Assembly (NCBI GenBank): GCA_016234495.1
Contig: JACRBI010000054.1
Location: 124,001 to 188,000, forward strand
Direction: 5' to 3'
Origin: Chloroflexota bacterium
GTDB taxonomy: Bacteria > Chloroflexota > Anaerolineae > Anaerolineales > Villigracilaceae
Length of the DNA: 64,000 nt
Positions within the stretch are counted from its first letter, which is position 1. Every line of letters starts with the position of its first letter. Below are positions 44,624 through 53,689 of the stretch, piece after piece. The position numbers and the translations under genes were made by a program. The notes under the pieces are model-generated. The model was not told the origin of the DNA and did no database searches. It saw nothing but the letters and a program-made list of their open reading frames with translations.

Positions 44624-45192
44624 GATTGATTTCCTATTTGAATGTTGTAGTTTTTTGTTTCAACGCGTTCAATGGCTGAGCGCAGCCAGCCGGCGTCGGA
44701 TTTAGAGTTGATGTAGCCCAGCTCCAGTGTGAGCATGGCACAAAAGGTGGCACGCGTATCGGTGACTTTGCTCGGCGTGCTTTGGGTCATTTGATACACG
44801 GCTTCATACACGGCCAGCCGTTCTTCGATTTCCTTGAGTTTGCGATGTAAAAGATTGAGAATTTCCTCGTCGCTGAGTTCGCCGCCGAAATAGACCTGGA
44901 TGAGGAATGGCTCGCGGGTGTCATGTTCAGGCAGGGGAGTGGACAGCCACTGATGGAGTTCGGCGCGTCCTGCTTCGGTGATGCGATAGATTTTCATATC
45001 GAGCCGTTCTTCGCGTTCGATGATCTCTTTTTCCACAAAACCTTGCTCATCGAGTTCGGCCAGCGTGCGGTAAATTTGACTCTGGTTGGCAGGCCAGAAG
45101 TGCTGTACCGAATTGTCAAAGGCTTTTTTTAGATCGTAGCCTGAGAAGGCGTCGAAGGAGAGAAAGCCGAGGATGGCGTGTTTGAGTGACAT
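44620..45192 (-). CDS. PadR family transcriptional regulator
   Basis: The 190-residue regulator has an N-terminal PadR winged helix (AILGFLSFDAFSGYDLKKAF, FWPANQSQIYRTLAELDEQGFV) and a C-terminal Vir-like helical dimerisation region. Members bind palindromes and often repress their own operon until a small ligand is sensed. Directly upstream lie two overlapping AT-rich inverted repeats at 45205-45244, good candidates for its operator. It is the first gene of a two-gene operon with the CPBP protease. Confidence 0.9.
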   Translation of the reverse strand: MSLKHAILGFLSFDAFSGYDLKKAFDNSVQHFWPANQSQIYRTLAELDEQGFVEKEIIEREERLDMKIYRITEAGRAELHQWLSTPLPEHDTREPFLIQVYFGGELSDEEILNLLHRKLKEIEERLAVYEAVYQMTQSTPSKVTDTRATFCAMLTLELGYINSKSDAGWLRSAIERVETKNYNIQIGNQS

Positions 45193-45204
45193 TGGTTTCC
45201 TTTT

Positions 45205-45244
45205 TATAATACTTATATTATAACATTAGTATTATAATATAAGT
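45205..45244 (-). promoter_or_regulatory. Two overlapping inverted repeats, probable PadR operator
   Basis: Arms TATAATACT (45205-45213) and AGTATTATA (45228-45236) overlap a second pair, ACTTATATTATAA (45211-45223) and TTATAATATAAGT (45232-45244). Both are perfect and lie 13-52 bases upstream of padR, within the likely promoter region. Confidence 0.7.
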
Positions 45245-45293
45245 AACTAAATTGTCAAGAGGATTAGTTGGAAGTTGGGTCGCCGACTGAGCC

Positions 45294-45480
<187 letters not shown>

Positions 45481-45529
45481 CGAACAAGCCACAATCTATT
45501 TCCTGGCTCAATGGATGGGTGTTAAAATA

Positions 45530-45560
45530 AAACTGACAGACCGTGTAAGTCTGTCAGTTT
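45530..45560 (-). terminator. Terminator of the tRNA-Thr gene
   Basis: A perfect 12-bp stem AAACTGACAGAC (45530-45541) with 45549-45560 is followed, reading leftward, by a T-rich run. Confidence 0.88.
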
Positions 45561-45563
45561 TTG

Positions 45564-45636
45564 AGCCACCTGTGGGATACGAACCCACGACCTGACGATT
45601 ACGAATCGTCTGCTCTACCAGCTGAGCTAAGGTGGC
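45564..45636 (-). tRNA. tRNA-Thr (anticodon CGT)
   Basis: Read leftward, the 73-nt gene gives acceptor arm GCCACCT/AGGTGGC, D arm GCTCAGCTGGTAGAGC, an anticodon stem GACGA/TCGTC with a seven-base loop TTCGTAA (anticodon CGT, reading ACG), and T arm GTGGGTTCGTATCCCAC. CCA is not encoded. A promoter lies 20 bases upstream and a terminator directly downstream, so it is a stand-alone gene. Confidence 0.96.
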
Positions 45637-45656
45637 GATTTTTATAAGCGGGCGGG

Positions 45657-45685
45657 ATTATAAAGGATTAAAACTAAACCCGCAA
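45657..45685 (-). promoter_or_regulatory. Sigma-70-type promoter of the tRNA-Thr gene
   Basis: Reading leftward, TTGCGG (45680-45685), a 17-base spacer and consensus TATAAT (45657-45662) give a start about 14 bases before the mature tRNA end. Confidence 0.82.
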
Positions 45686-45825
45686 GTTTTCGGCTTTTCA
45701 TGTAGTCTTGTATCTGGCCGAGCTTTTTTTGAGCATCATCCGCGGGCTCGCGCCAATCTAAAATCAAAAATCGTGGTCTCGGTAAGCCCTCTAAAGTTAC
45801 TTGACCACCAATCGGAAATTTACTC

Positions 45826-47067
45826 ATGCTTCGTGTTGCAATGCTTTCCTACCATACCTGTCCGCTCGCTACGCTGGGCGGAAAAGACACCGGCGGAATG
45901 AACGTCTACGTCCGCGACCTGACCTGCGAGTTAGGGCGCATGGGCATTCACGTGGACGTGTTCACGCGCTCGCAGGATGAACATGTTCCGCATGTGGTGC
46001 ATGAGTTGGGTTTTGGCAATCGCGTGGTGCATGTGCCGGCCGGGCCTGAAACTCCCAAGGCAAAGAGCGAACTGACAAATTACATCCCTGAGTTTGTAGA
46101 GGGCATCAAACAGTTCGCAGTTGAAAAAGGGATTACCTATGATGTGATTCACAGTCACTACTGGATGTCCGGGCTGGCTGCTGAGGCGTTGAGCGATGCC
46201 TGGGGCGGGACTCCCATCGTTCACATGTTCCACACCTTGGGCGAGATGAAGAACCGCGTGGCACGTTCGGAGAGTGAACGCGCGGGTGATGATCGACTCC
46301 TCGGTGAGAGACAGGTTCTCGGTCGGGCAGATCGGATCGTCGCCGCCACGATAGCTGAGGTGACACAGTTGAGATTCCTCTACCGTGCAGAGTCTCGTAA
46401 ATTAGCGATCATTCCCCCCGGCGTGGATACGAGTCACTTTTATCCCATCCCCGCAGATGAGGCCAAGCAGTTCCTCGGCTTGAAACCGGAGAATCGCATG
46501 GTGCTTTTTGTCGGGCGGATCGAGCCGCTTAAAGGCGTGGATACGTTGATTCAAGCCATGTCTTGTCTGGATTTGCAAAAGGTGCATCGCCCCGTGCATC
46601 TGGCAATTATCGGAGGCGAGCCGGATGTGGTGCCCGAAGATATGACCGAGGAAATGTCCCGCCTGCAAAGATTATGCGACGAGTTGTGCATGGGCGGCAT
46701 GGTGGTCTTCCTCGGCAAGCGCGGACAGGATACCCTGCCGTATTATTATTCCGCGGCAGAGGTGGTGGTGATGCCGTCGTTGTATGAATCCTTCGGGATG
46801 GTGGCACTTGAAGCGATGGCTTGCGGAACCCCGGTCATTGCCTCGGAAGTGGGCGGACTTGGCTACCTTGTCCAGAATGATGTGACGGGCTACACCGTCC
46901 CTGACAGCGACCCGCAGGCACTGTGCGAGAAGTTGTCGTCGCTGTTGGGCGATGCGAATCTGCGTGAGAGCATGGGTCAGCAAGCTGCTGATTATTCATT
47001 GGACTACGCCTGGGAAAAAATCGCCGCGCGGATCGTCGAGGTTTATGTGGGGTTGGTGAATAGGTAG
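45826..47067 (+). CDS. GT4 family glycosyltransferase
   Basis: The retaining glycosyltransferase has 413 residues and two Rossmann-like halves: acceptor-side GGKDTGGMNVYVRDL (about 19-33) and IHSHYWMSGL, and donor-side LFVGRIEPLKGVDTL and the E-x7-E type motif ESFGMVALEAMACGTPVIAS. The glycine-rich GGMNVYV and HSHYW patterns resemble MshA and sucrose-phosphate synthase-like enzymes. The acceptor could be inositol phosphate, a sugar phosphate or a lipid, which sequence cannot settle. The ATG is preceded by GGAAA. It stands alone between the tRNA and a leftward lipid-kinase gene. Confidence 0.88.
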   Translation: MLRVAMLSYHTCPLATLGGKDTGGMNVYVRDLTCELGRMGIHVDVFTRSQDEHVPHVVHELGFGNRVVHVPAGPETPKAKSELTNYIPEFVEGIKQFAVEKGITYDVIHSHYWMSGLAAEALSDAWGGTPIVHMFHTLGEMKNRVARSESERAGDDRLLGERQVLGRADRIVAATIAEVTQLRFLYRAESRKLAIIPPGVDTSHFYPIPADEAKQFLGLKPENRMVLFVGRIEPLKGVDTLIQAMSCLDLQKVHRPVHLAIIGGEPDVVPEDMTEEMSRLQRLCDELCMGGMVVFLGKRGQDTLPYYYSAAEVVVMPSLYESFGMVALEAMACGTPVIASEVGGLGYLVQNDVTGYTVPDSDPQALCEKLSSLLGDANLRESMGQQAADYSLDYAWEKIAARIVEVYVGLVNR

Positions 47068-47163
47068 GCAGGTGGGCAGAGCATTGAGTGTAATCAGTAC
47101 TAGAATCGCTCCCGCTTTCAACCTTTACCTTTCAACCTGCAACCCAATCCCATCTTCCGCCTA

Positions 47164-48069
47164 TTACGGGGCAATCATTGGCACAGCCGACGGGAAAATT
47201 TTATATTCGAGATCGGTTACCCAGTTATCGAAAATCTCACCGTCTGTATGAGCAGGGGACGGTTTATCCAGATGGATTTTCAAGCGCGTGCAATGAAATT
47301 CATGGATTCCGTCCTGTTCAACCAGACTGCCCTTGCCGGGTTTCATGGCGCTTGGTAAAGCCTGGAACATGCTCGCGCGCGTGCCTCGATACCCATGGAT
47401 AAAAGTTAGCTTCCCGTCAAACGGATCGGCATGGGGCGTCATGTAAAAGACACCGCCCGTGCGGCGCCCATTCCCAACCGAAACCAAACTAAGCGGACCC
47501 TCATACGAGCCGTCATCCCATTCCAATTTGGCGTTCCAGGTCGGCCCATCCATGATGGCTTGCACCGCCGCCACGAGATAACGCGGAATTCCCGAAAGCC
47601 AGGAAATTTTTTCCTGCTTCGTGGTGACATACGGCTCCAGCCCGGCCGCCGAGTTGTTCAGGAAATAATGCTCATTGCACTTTCCCAGATCCATGCCGCG
47701 CGCCTTGCCGGTTGCGATCAATTGCGCCGCCGCAGCGAGGTCAACGGGAATTCCAATATTGTCGCAAAGGTCATTGGCCGTGCCCAGAGGCATCACCCCC
47801 AGTGTGACCGGGAACGGAGATTTTTCGTCCCAGCCTTGTGCGGCACCGTTCACAACTTCACCAATCGAGCCGTCGCCGCCGGCGACGATCAGCGTGGTAA
47901 ACCCCTGTTTGACAGAATCAGCCGCCAGGTCCACGAGGTGATCCGCGCGCTCTGAGATCGACAGGTCAAATTCGATTCCCGCAGCGCGCAAGGCGGCTTC
48001 CGCTTCGGGCCAGCGCTTCTGCGAATTCCAACGATTTGAATAAGGGTTAAGTAAAACTTTTGTTTTCAT
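47164..48069 (-). CDS. Diacylglycerol kinase family lipid kinase
   Basis: The 301-residue cytoplasmic enzyme has the DAGK catalytic domain: LLNPYSNRWNSQK at the nucleotide-binding start, the IVAGGDGSIGEVVNG motif (GGDGS, about residues 63-77) and GVMPLGTANDLCD. The C-terminal half has the HTDGEIF segment typical of YegS/DgkB-like kinases. It would phosphorylate diacylglycerol or another lipid alcohol. It is convergent with the glycosyltransferase and not obviously in an operon. The downstream 95 bases hold a repeat-like pyrimidine-rich stretch with CAACCTGCAACC. Confidence 0.88.
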   Translation of the reverse strand: MKTKVLLNPYSNRWNSQKRWPEAEAALRAAGIEFDLSISERADHLVDLAADSVKQGFTTLIVAGGDGSIGEVVNGAAQGWDEKSPFPVTLGVMPLGTANDLCDNIGIPVDLAAAAQLIATGKARGMDLGKCNEHYFLNNSAAGLEPYVTTKQEKISWLSGIPRYLVAAVQAIMDGPTWNAKLEWDDGSYEGPLSLVSVGNGRRTGGVFYMTPHADPFDGKLTFIHGYRGTRASMFQALPSAMKPGKGSLVEQDGIHEFHCTRLKIHLDKPSPAHTDGEIFDNWVTDLEYKIFPSAVPMIAP

Positions 48070-48117
48070 GTTCCTCCAGCGAAATTTTCAAAGAGACTGG
48101 TTCTTTAATACTTTTTT

Positions 48118-48233
48118 ACCACAGAGATCACAGAGGTCACGGAGAAAAAGCTCTTGAAACCTATTAAAACCTCTGTGCGCTCCGTGTTCTCCCCTGGCCC
48201 CGCCCGCCAGGGCAGGTGTGTGGTGAAATCTTT
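48118..48233. repeat. Intergenic repeat family C (CACAGAG type), copy 2
   Basis: ACCACAGAGATCACAGAGG followed by TCACGGAG and, beyond a TTAAAA centre, CCTCTGTGCGCTCCGTGTT. A GC-rich palindrome-like segment with CCTGGCCC and CCAGGGCAGG is inserted before the terminal GTGTGGTG. Confidence 0.75.
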
Positions 48234-48244
48234 TGTTTTTTGAC

Positions 48245-49003
48245 TTAAGAAACATGCTCTAAATCGATTTTACTTGAAATCCATTTTGTGATCAGCATCT
48301 TCACCCGCACGCGCACACGCGCATCGGCGTTTGCAACCGCCCAAGCCGATTTGACCGCGTTGAAAACACTCTCTTCCATCTTTTCAAAATCCGTCCATTG
48401 TTCTTCCATGAAAGCCTTCATTTCCGAGGGCGTGTCCCAATAATAGAAGAAGGCGAATAACTCTTCTTTTTCTTTGATGTACCACCCGCGGGATTCGACT
48501 TCCCGCATGGCTTTGAACGCCGCCTCGTCATCTGCCAGCCCAATGGGTTGATCGGTCAGCCGACCCGCCACCTGATAGCCAGTTGACGCATTTACTTCCA
48601 CCGACCAATTCTCTTCGACAGGCCGCAGGTCGAGCAGAATCCCGTTTGGCTTGAGCGTTCTGCGAATTTCATCCAGAGCATGGACCATGCTCTCATGTTC
48701 CATTCATCACAACGACCAGGCGAGGATCGCAGTGTCGAATGTCTCGTTTGCAAATGGAATGTGGCTCGCGCTTGCTTCTGCAAAGTGGACATGCTTTTGC
48801 AAGTCGTAGGGAGAGTCTGCCCGGGCGACACGCAAGGCATCATGGTCAGGGTCAATGCCAACGGTCAGGGCAGATGCGCCTGCATATTTCCAGGTCAGCC
48901 GGCCTTCGCCGCATCCGATTTCCAGAATGCGCTTTTCGCTGAAATCTGCAAATTGATGCAGTACCTTGCGCTCGAATCCCTCGGGATCTTTTGAGAGAGG
49001 CAT
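48245..49003 (-). pseudogene. Class I SAM-dependent methyltransferase interrupted by two in-frame TGA codons
   Basis: The reading frame from ATG 49003 encodes a Rossmann methyltransferase start (motif I LEIGCGEGRLTWKYA, VGIDPDHDAL, FDTAILAWSL) and stops at 48707 with TGA, followed by a second TGA. The same frame then continues without shift from ATG 48703 into the C-terminal part (MVHALDEIRRTLKPNGILLDL and on to residue 250). The two halves are thus one gene split by a tandem stop, not by a frameshift. Substitution, restart at the adjacent ATG, or recoding are alternatives. It starts two bases after the DUF1801 stop, so the two are coupled. Confidence 0.8.
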
Positions 49004-49005
49004 GG

Positions 49006-49413
49006 TTACTTCTTTGCCGCCTTGTACGCCTGCTTGAGGAGTTCCTTCAAGACTTTGAGGTCTACGTCTTTCAACTTGTTGATGTACAAACAGCTGACGC
49101 CGGTCTTGTGCCTGCCGAGTTTTTCAAGCAGTTCCTTGTGCGGGTTGAAACTTCCCATCACGTACAGGGTCAGGTTTTGTTTACGCGGCGAGAAGCCCAC
49201 CGTAAAAGAGTCGCCTTCGCGGCCGCTTTCATAGATGTAGTGCGTGTGCCCGAACCCGACAATGCTCGGCCCCCACATCTTCGGCTCCTGCTTGGTGACC
49301 TGCCTCATTAATTTTAGGATCTCAAAACTGTCGGCGCGTTTTTCCTCGTCTTTTATGCCGTTGAGGAAGTCGGTTACGCTTGCCTTGTTCACTTTTGTTT
49401 TTAGTTCGGCCAT
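49006..49413 (-). CDS. DUF1801 domain protein
   Basis: The 135-residue protein has the DUF1801 (YdhG-like) fold with MWGPSIVGFG near residue 46, FTVGFSPRKQNLTLYV and LGRHKTGVSCLYINKLKDVD, features seen across this family of small unassigned domains. The ATG has AGGAGAAT-type context in the minus direction. It heads a two-gene unit with the methyltransferase pseudogene. No biochemical role is established that I can state. Confidence 0.85.
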   Translation of the reverse strand: MAELKTKVNKASVTDFLNGIKDEEKRADSFEILKLMRQVTKQEPKMWGPSIVGFGHTHYIYESGREGDSFTVGFSPRKQNLTLYVMGSFNPHKELLEKLGRHKTGVSCLYINKLKDVDLKVLKELLKQAYKAAKK

Positions 49414-49438
49414 GGGATTCTCCTATTTATAAAAAAAT

Positions 49439-49522
49439 GTCGCTGCGAGGCGTTCTTGATCGTAGCCGAAGCAGCCCCTCATAATTGGGGGTTGCTTCGG
49501 GAAAAACACCCTCGCAACGACA
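49439..49522. repeat. Dispersed palindromic repeat family A, copy 3
   Basis: Outer arms TGTCGCTGCGAGG (49439-49451) and CCTCGCAACGACA (49510-49522); inner arms CGAAGCAGCCCC and GGGGGTTGCTTCGG. It lies between the leftward amidase and DUF1801 genes. Confidence 0.9.
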
Positions 49523-49528
49523 TGACGG

Positions 49529-51220
49529 CTACTCCAAAAACCGATAATGCACCTGCGGCGCTTTGCGTTCCACGACCTTCTCGGCATTGACGGCCAGCCG
49601 CAGCAACTGGTGCTCTTCCCATGCGCGTCCCATGGCTTGCATACCGATGGGCAGACCGGCTTTGGTGTAACCGGCAGGGAAGGTGATGGCCGGCAGGCCG
49701 GTCATATTGCCGGCTGTCACGAAGCGCATGATCTCGATGGTTGTGCTCAGGTCAGAGTTGCCATCGGGCAGGGCGTCCTTCGGGATGGCCGGCGCGACGA
49801 TGGCGGTTGTCGGCGTGAGGATCATGTCCACCTGCTCGAGGGCGCGCTTGAAATTCTCCATGATGCGGGTGCGCGCGCGCTGTGCGAGCAGATAATCCTG
49901 TGAACTGGTGGCGCGTGCCAGCGCAAGGTTTAGACGCACATCCAGACCGTGTTGCTTGTGATGTTCCGCGTAGGTGTAACTCAGGGCTTGCGCCATCTCA
50001 GCTAGAATGGTGATCGAATGCGCGATGCGATTCAATTCCAGATCTGGGATGCTGATCTCGACGATCTCCGCGCCCATGCCTTCGAATTGTTTAAGCATGG
50101 ATTCGCAGGCTGCCACAACTTCCGCGTCTGCGTGCTGGAACCATTGTTTGTAGATGCCGAGTTTCAATCCGTTCAGATTAAGTTGATCCCAGTTTTCCAG
50201 CGAGGGCAGGGGTTGATGCAATGTGTTTGGGTCGTGCAGGTCGGGGCCGGCCATCACAGCGTAGGCTAAAGCTGTATCGGTGGCCGTACCAGCTATCGGC
50301 CCGAGATGAGCGACGCTCCAGCATAGAGGCGCGGCGCCGTGTTCGCTGACCCGTCCAAAAGTGGACTTTAATCCGAAGACTCCGCAGAACGCCGCAGGGA
50401 TGCGGATCGAGCCGCCGCCGTCGGCTGAGATGGCGACTGGTACAAGTCCTGCCGCGACGGCTGTCGCCGAGCCGCTCGAACTTCCGCCGGTGAAATGATT
50501 CGGGTTGTATGGGTTGCGCGTCACGCCGTGATGCGGATTCAAGCCCGTCACGTTGATTCCGATCTCGTGCATGTTGGCTTTGCCGATCAGCAGCGCGCCT
50601 GCCGCTCGCATCCGTGCCACGATGGTCGCGTCTTCTTTCGCGGGTGACTTGCCGAGGAACGCCGTGCCGACCGTGGTTGGGTAGGGAAGCATGTCCACTT
50701 CATCTTTGACAGCCACAGGCACGCCGTCAAAAATGCTGAGCGGATGCCCGGCCTTGATGCGCTCGGTCGCTTCGCGCGCCTGCTTCATCACATCTGCGCG
50801 GTCAACGGCGATCATTGCTCTTAATGGCTGGGCGGTTGAATCGCTGGCATCTATGGCGTCCAGCAATTTGACGGCTACTTCTTCGGGTGTGGTCTTGCCG
50901 TCGCGGTAGGCTTTGGCGTAATCGAATACGGATGCGAACTGGAATCCGCTGGGGTAAATGGCAGAAGCCCGCGGCCATTCCTTCTCCGGCACCGACAGGC
51001 TTTGGTCTGCAAGGCTGTCGACGTAGTGGATCGGCATGGTGGTTGGCGGTTCGTCAATGACTTGTTTGCGCATCCAGTTGATGCCCGCGCTTTCGAACAG
51101 GCTTGGCGTCAAAAGCCCGCCGAGCGGCCCTTCCACGAGCGCGGCAAAAAGTTTCAAAAGTCCGCCTGAAAGATAAGGCAATTTCACAGATTTCAAATCG
51201 TAGACCGGTTTGTTTTCCAT
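49529..51220 (-). CDS. Amidase signature family hydrolase
   Basis: The 563-residue enzyme belongs to the Ser-Ser-Lys amidases. The catalytic lysine region is [19 protein letters not shown], and the serine-rich [17 protein letters not shown] and [15 protein letters not shown] segments contain the cis-serine and nucleophile. It is longer than GatA, and no gatB or gatC is nearby, so it is more likely a stand-alone amide hydrolase than the tRNA amidotransferase subunit. The N-terminal 100 residues form an extra region before the signature domain. A family A repeat follows its stop. Confidence 0.88.
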   Translation of the reverse strand: MENKPVYDLKSVKLPYLSGGLLKLFAALVEGPLGGLLTPSLFESAGINWMRKQVIDEPPTTMPIHYVDSLADQSLSVPEKEWPRASAIYPSGFQFASVFDYAKAYRDGKTTPEEVAVKLLDAIDASDSTAQPLRAMIAVDRADVMKQAREATERIKAGHPLSIFDGVPVAVKDEVDMLPYPTTVGTAFLGKSPAKEDATIVARMRAAGALLIGKANMHEIGINVTGLNPHHGVTRNPYNPNHFTGGSSSGSATAVAAGLVPVAISADGGGSIRIPAAFCGVFGLKSTFGRVSEHGAAPLCWSVAHLGPIAGTATDTALAYAVMAGPDLHDPNTLHQPLPSLENWDQLNLNGLKLGIYKQWFQHADAEVVAACESMLKQFEGMGAEIVEISIPDLELNRIAHSITILAEMAQALSYTYAEHHKQHGLDVRLNLALARATSSQDYLLAQRARTRIMENFKRALEQVDMILTPTTAIVAPAIPKDALPDGNSDLSTTIEIMRFVTAGNMTGLPAITFPAGYTKAGLPIGMQAMGRAWEEHQLLRLAVNAEKVVERKAPQVHYRFLE

Positions 51221-51274
51221 AAATAAATCCTCATTTCTTTGATCATAACTTTCACTGCACGATGAAGAAAACGA

Positions 51275-51601
51275 TTATTTTGGCGGGAGGGTCGACGCAA
51301 ATTCAAAGCCGATCTTCACCCACGCGCTGAGTTGTTTTGCGGTTTTGAATCCATCAGGCTCAATCAACAGCCAGCCTTTCATCGGTTTGCCGCGCAAGGC
51401 AAACGGCTTGACGTGATTCTTTTTGAGAAACGCATCGTGTTTTGCAGGGTCGATCCGCGCAACCATGTCACCTTTGTACCAGCCGCAAATCATATTGCCG
51501 TTGATCAAATACCCAAGTCCGCCGAACATTTTCTTTTCAACGAAGGGCAAACCATATAATTCTGCGCGAACACGTTCAGCAAATTTCATATCGTATGCCA
51601 T
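51275..51601 (-). CDS. TfoX/Sxy N-terminal domain protein
   Basis: The small 108-residue protein has the TfoX-N fold: VEKKMFGGLGYLINGNMICGWY and PMKGWLLIEPDGFKT are typical of the family. In gamma-proteobacteria Sxy aids competence gene control, but stand-alone TfoX-N domains are widespread and of unknown role. It lies upstream of the amidase on the same strand with 54 bases between. A simple-sequence stretch of ACTACT/CACT words follows its start on the outer side (51607-51640). Confidence 0.83.
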   Translation of the reverse strand: MAYDMKFAERVRAELYGLPFVEKKMFGGLGYLINGNMICGWYKGDMVARIDPAKHDAFLKKNHVKPFALRGKPMKGWLLIEPDGFKTAKQLSAWVKIGFEFASTLPPK

Positions 51602-51643
51602 TTTGCCTCACTGACTACTGCTCACTACTCACTGGTTACTGCC

Positions 51644-52270
51644 CTACCCCGTCCCAAACTGACGGTCTCCCGCATCTCCCAGCCCCGGCACGATGTAGGC
51701 GCGTTCGTTTAGGTGATCGTCAATCGCCGCGAGGTAAATATCAATATCCGGGTGCGCATCCTGCATGGCTTTGATGCCTTCGGGCGCGCCGATCAGCCCG
51801 ACGAATTTGATCTTCTTCACACCCCAGCGTTTGAGAATTTCCGCTGTGGCTGTCGCTGAGCCGCCGGTGGCGAGCATCGGGTCGAGGATTAAACAAACAG
51901 ACACTCGCGGGTCAACCGGGAGTTTGTTGTAATACTCCACCGGCTGGAGGGTGTGCTCGTCGCGGTACAAGCCGATATGCCAGACTTCGGCAGATGGCAT
52001 CAATTCCCAAATCCCTTCCACCATGCCAAGCCCCGCCCGCAGAATCGGAACAAGCCCGATCTTTTCCTTTAATTGCTGGGCGGTCATTTTTGTCAACGGA
52101 GTCACGATCTCAACCGCAGTCGTTTGCAGGTCTGCGGTGGCTTCATATGCCAAAAGTCCCGCAATCTCTCGGACGAGTTCGCGGAACTTCTTGGGTTCGG
52201 TGTTTTTATCACGCAAACGTGAAAGTTTATGGGCGATCAATGGGTGATTGGATGAATGAACGTTGGACAT
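51644..52270 (-). CDS. upp: Uracil phosphoribosyltransferase
   Basis: The salvage enzyme makes UMP from uracil and PRPP. The 208-residue product has [15 protein letters not shown], the PRPP-binding loop [13 protein letters not shown] (about residues 130-142) and the C-terminal [16 protein letters not shown] typical of Upp. AGGAGG precedes the ATG by five bases, and ATTATA at 52293-52298 gives a leftward TATAAT-type -10 box. The neighbouring radical SAM gene is divergent. The length is the normal one for the family. Confidence 0.95.
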   Translation of the reverse strand: MSNVHSSNHPLIAHKLSRLRDKNTEPKKFRELVREIAGLLAYEATADLQTTAVEIVTPLTKMTAQQLKEKIGLVPILRAGLGMVEGIWELMPSAEVWHIGLYRDEHTLQPVEYYNKLPVDPRVSVCLILDPMLATGGSATATAEILKRWGVKKIKFVGLIGAPEGIKAMQDAHPDIDIYLAAIDDHLNERAYIVPGLGDAGDRQFGTG

Positions 52271-52374
52271 GGAGCCTCCTGAAAGTGCCTTTATTATAGC
52301 CTTTCATGTGATATTTGACCCATGACTCGCAGGGCGATTTTCGCTACACTGATGATGCAATCACGGAGGTTGAC

Positions 52375-53244
52375 ATGAAACTATCAGGCTTGCACATCCT
52401 TTTGACGTATCAATGCACCTACGAGTGCGATCACTGTTTTGTGTGGGGCAGTCCCTGGCAGAGCGGCACGCTCACCTATGAACAGGTCGAGCAAATCCTC
52501 GAACAGGCAAAAGAGGCAGGCGTCACATCCATCTACTATGAAGGCGGCGAGCCGTTCCTTTATTACGCCATTTTGGTCAAGGCGGTGCGCAAGGCCGCAG
52601 ACATGGGCTTTGAGGTTGGCATAGTTTCAAACGCTTACTGGGCAAACTCTGTCGCGGATGCCGAGGAATGGCTGCATCCGTTTGCGGGGCTGCTCGCCGA
52701 TTTCACTGTCAGCAGCGACCTCTTCCATTGTAGCGAATGTCTGGGTGAACGTCCGCAGAATGCGCTTGTTGCCGCCAAGTGGCTGCACCTCCCGACGGGC
52801 ATGATCAGCATTGACCCGCCCGAAGTCGAGGGGAATGCGGCGGTCATGTATCGTGGTCGGGCGGTGAAAATGCTCGCCGAAAAAGCGACCAGCCATCCCT
52901 GGGAAAGATTCGATTCCTGTCCGCATGAAGATCTGCGTGAGCCGGGCCGCGTCCATCTTGACCCGCTGGGCAACATCCACATTTGTCAGGGCATCACGCT
53001 CGGCAACGTGTTCGAGACTCGGCTCAAAGACATCTGCGAAAAATATAATGCGGATGCCCACCCGATCTGCGGACCTCTGCTCGAAGGCGGACCTGCCGCA
53101 CTGGTGACGGAATACAACCTCCTGCAAGGGCACGCTTCGCGCTACGCCGACGCCTGTCACTTGTGCTACGCAGCGCGGACTTCGCTGAGAGATCGCTTCC
53201 CCCAATATTTGAATCCAGATCAAATGTATGGAGTGATGGAATAA
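52375..53244 (+). CDS. Radical SAM domain protein
   Basis: The 289-residue protein has the [4Fe-4S] radical SAM motif CTYECDHC (C-x3-C-x2-C, about residues 14-21) followed by TSIYYEGGEPFLY, the GGE-type SAM-binding segment, and further cysteines in the C-terminal part (CPHEDL, HICQGI, CHLCYAARTSL) that may bind an auxiliary cluster as in SPASM-type proteins. The substrate is unknown. The ATG at 52375 is supported by GGAGG six bases upstream, so the longer frame from a TTG at 52315 was not used. Its neighbours (upp divergent, zinc-ribbon gene convergent) give no function hint. Confidence 0.85.
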   Translation: MKLSGLHILLTYQCTYECDHCFVWGSPWQSGTLTYEQVEQILEQAKEAGVTSIYYEGGEPFLYYAILVKAVRKAADMGFEVGIVSNAYWANSVADAEEWLHPFAGLLADFTVSSDLFHCSECLGERPQNALVAAKWLHLPTGMISIDPPEVEGNAAVMYRGRAVKMLAEKATSHPWERFDSCPHEDLREPGRVHLDPLGNIHICQGITLGNVFETRLKDICEKYNADAHPICGPLLEGGPAALVTEYNLLQGHASRYADACHLCYAARTSLRDRFPQYLNPDQMYGVME

Positions 53245-53251
53245 CGGTCAC

Positions 53252-53617
53252 TCAGCGGATTAAATTTAAAACAAACGGCAGTGCGCCCAAAGCCAGGCAG
53301 ATGAATATACCAACGATGAAAACCACCAGGCAGGCCGGCAGCAGGCGCATCAGCCATGTCCACACCGCGTAAAAATTCCAGGCGTTGATGGCGATGGGCT
53401 GCGCCTTGCGTAAAAACTTCGCCGCTTCATTTTCTGGAATTGAAACCGACTTTGCTTTTGAGGGAGGCTTCCCTTTTGTCGAAGTCGTTTTTGTGCGCAG
53501 CTTTTTGGGGATATTGATGTTCGTGCCGCAATATTCGCAAGCCATGTAAATTTTTCCCGCCGCGGGCGAGTTTGGCGCGCCGCAGGCCGGGCATTGAATG
53601 GGTGGGGATTTGGTCAT
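53252..53617 (-). CDS. Small zinc-ribbon membrane protein
   Basis: The 121-residue protein has an N-terminal zinc ribbon (CPACG and CEYCG pairs, residues about 9-30), a lysine/serine-rich linker and one or two C-terminal membrane segments (about 82-118). It is a typical unassigned zinc-ribbon membrane protein; no function is known to me. It ends seven bases from the convergent radical SAM gene and starts 72 bases from the divergent acetyl-CoA synthetase. Confidence 0.75.
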   Translation of the reverse strand: MTKSPPIQCPACGAPNSPAAGKIYMACEYCGTNINIPKKLRTKTTSTKGKPPSKAKSVSIPENEAAKFLRKAQPIAINAWNFYAVWTWLMRLLPACLVVFIVGIFICLALGALPFVLNLIR

Positions 53618-53689
53618 GGATTCTCCGTAGTCCCGCGATTATAGCCTTTGAGATAAAATCGAAACAGCCAAATTCAGAGGAGCGCACCC

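Noticed and set aside
45642..45827. 61-codon leftward frame between the tRNA-Thr gene and the glycosyltransferase
   Set aside because: It contains the tRNA promoter, has no ribosome-binding site and overlaps the glycosyltransferase start; judged non-coding though its peptide looks fairly protein-like.
48704..48709. TGA TGA in the methyltransferase read as selenocysteine codons
   Set aside because: No selenocysteine insertion element was recognisable after the codons, and two adjacent selenocysteines would be exceptional; kept only as an unlikely alternative to mutation.
52315..52350. TTGACC...TACACT as a promoter for the radical SAM gene
   Set aside because: The spacing is 24 bases, too long for a sigma-70-type promoter.
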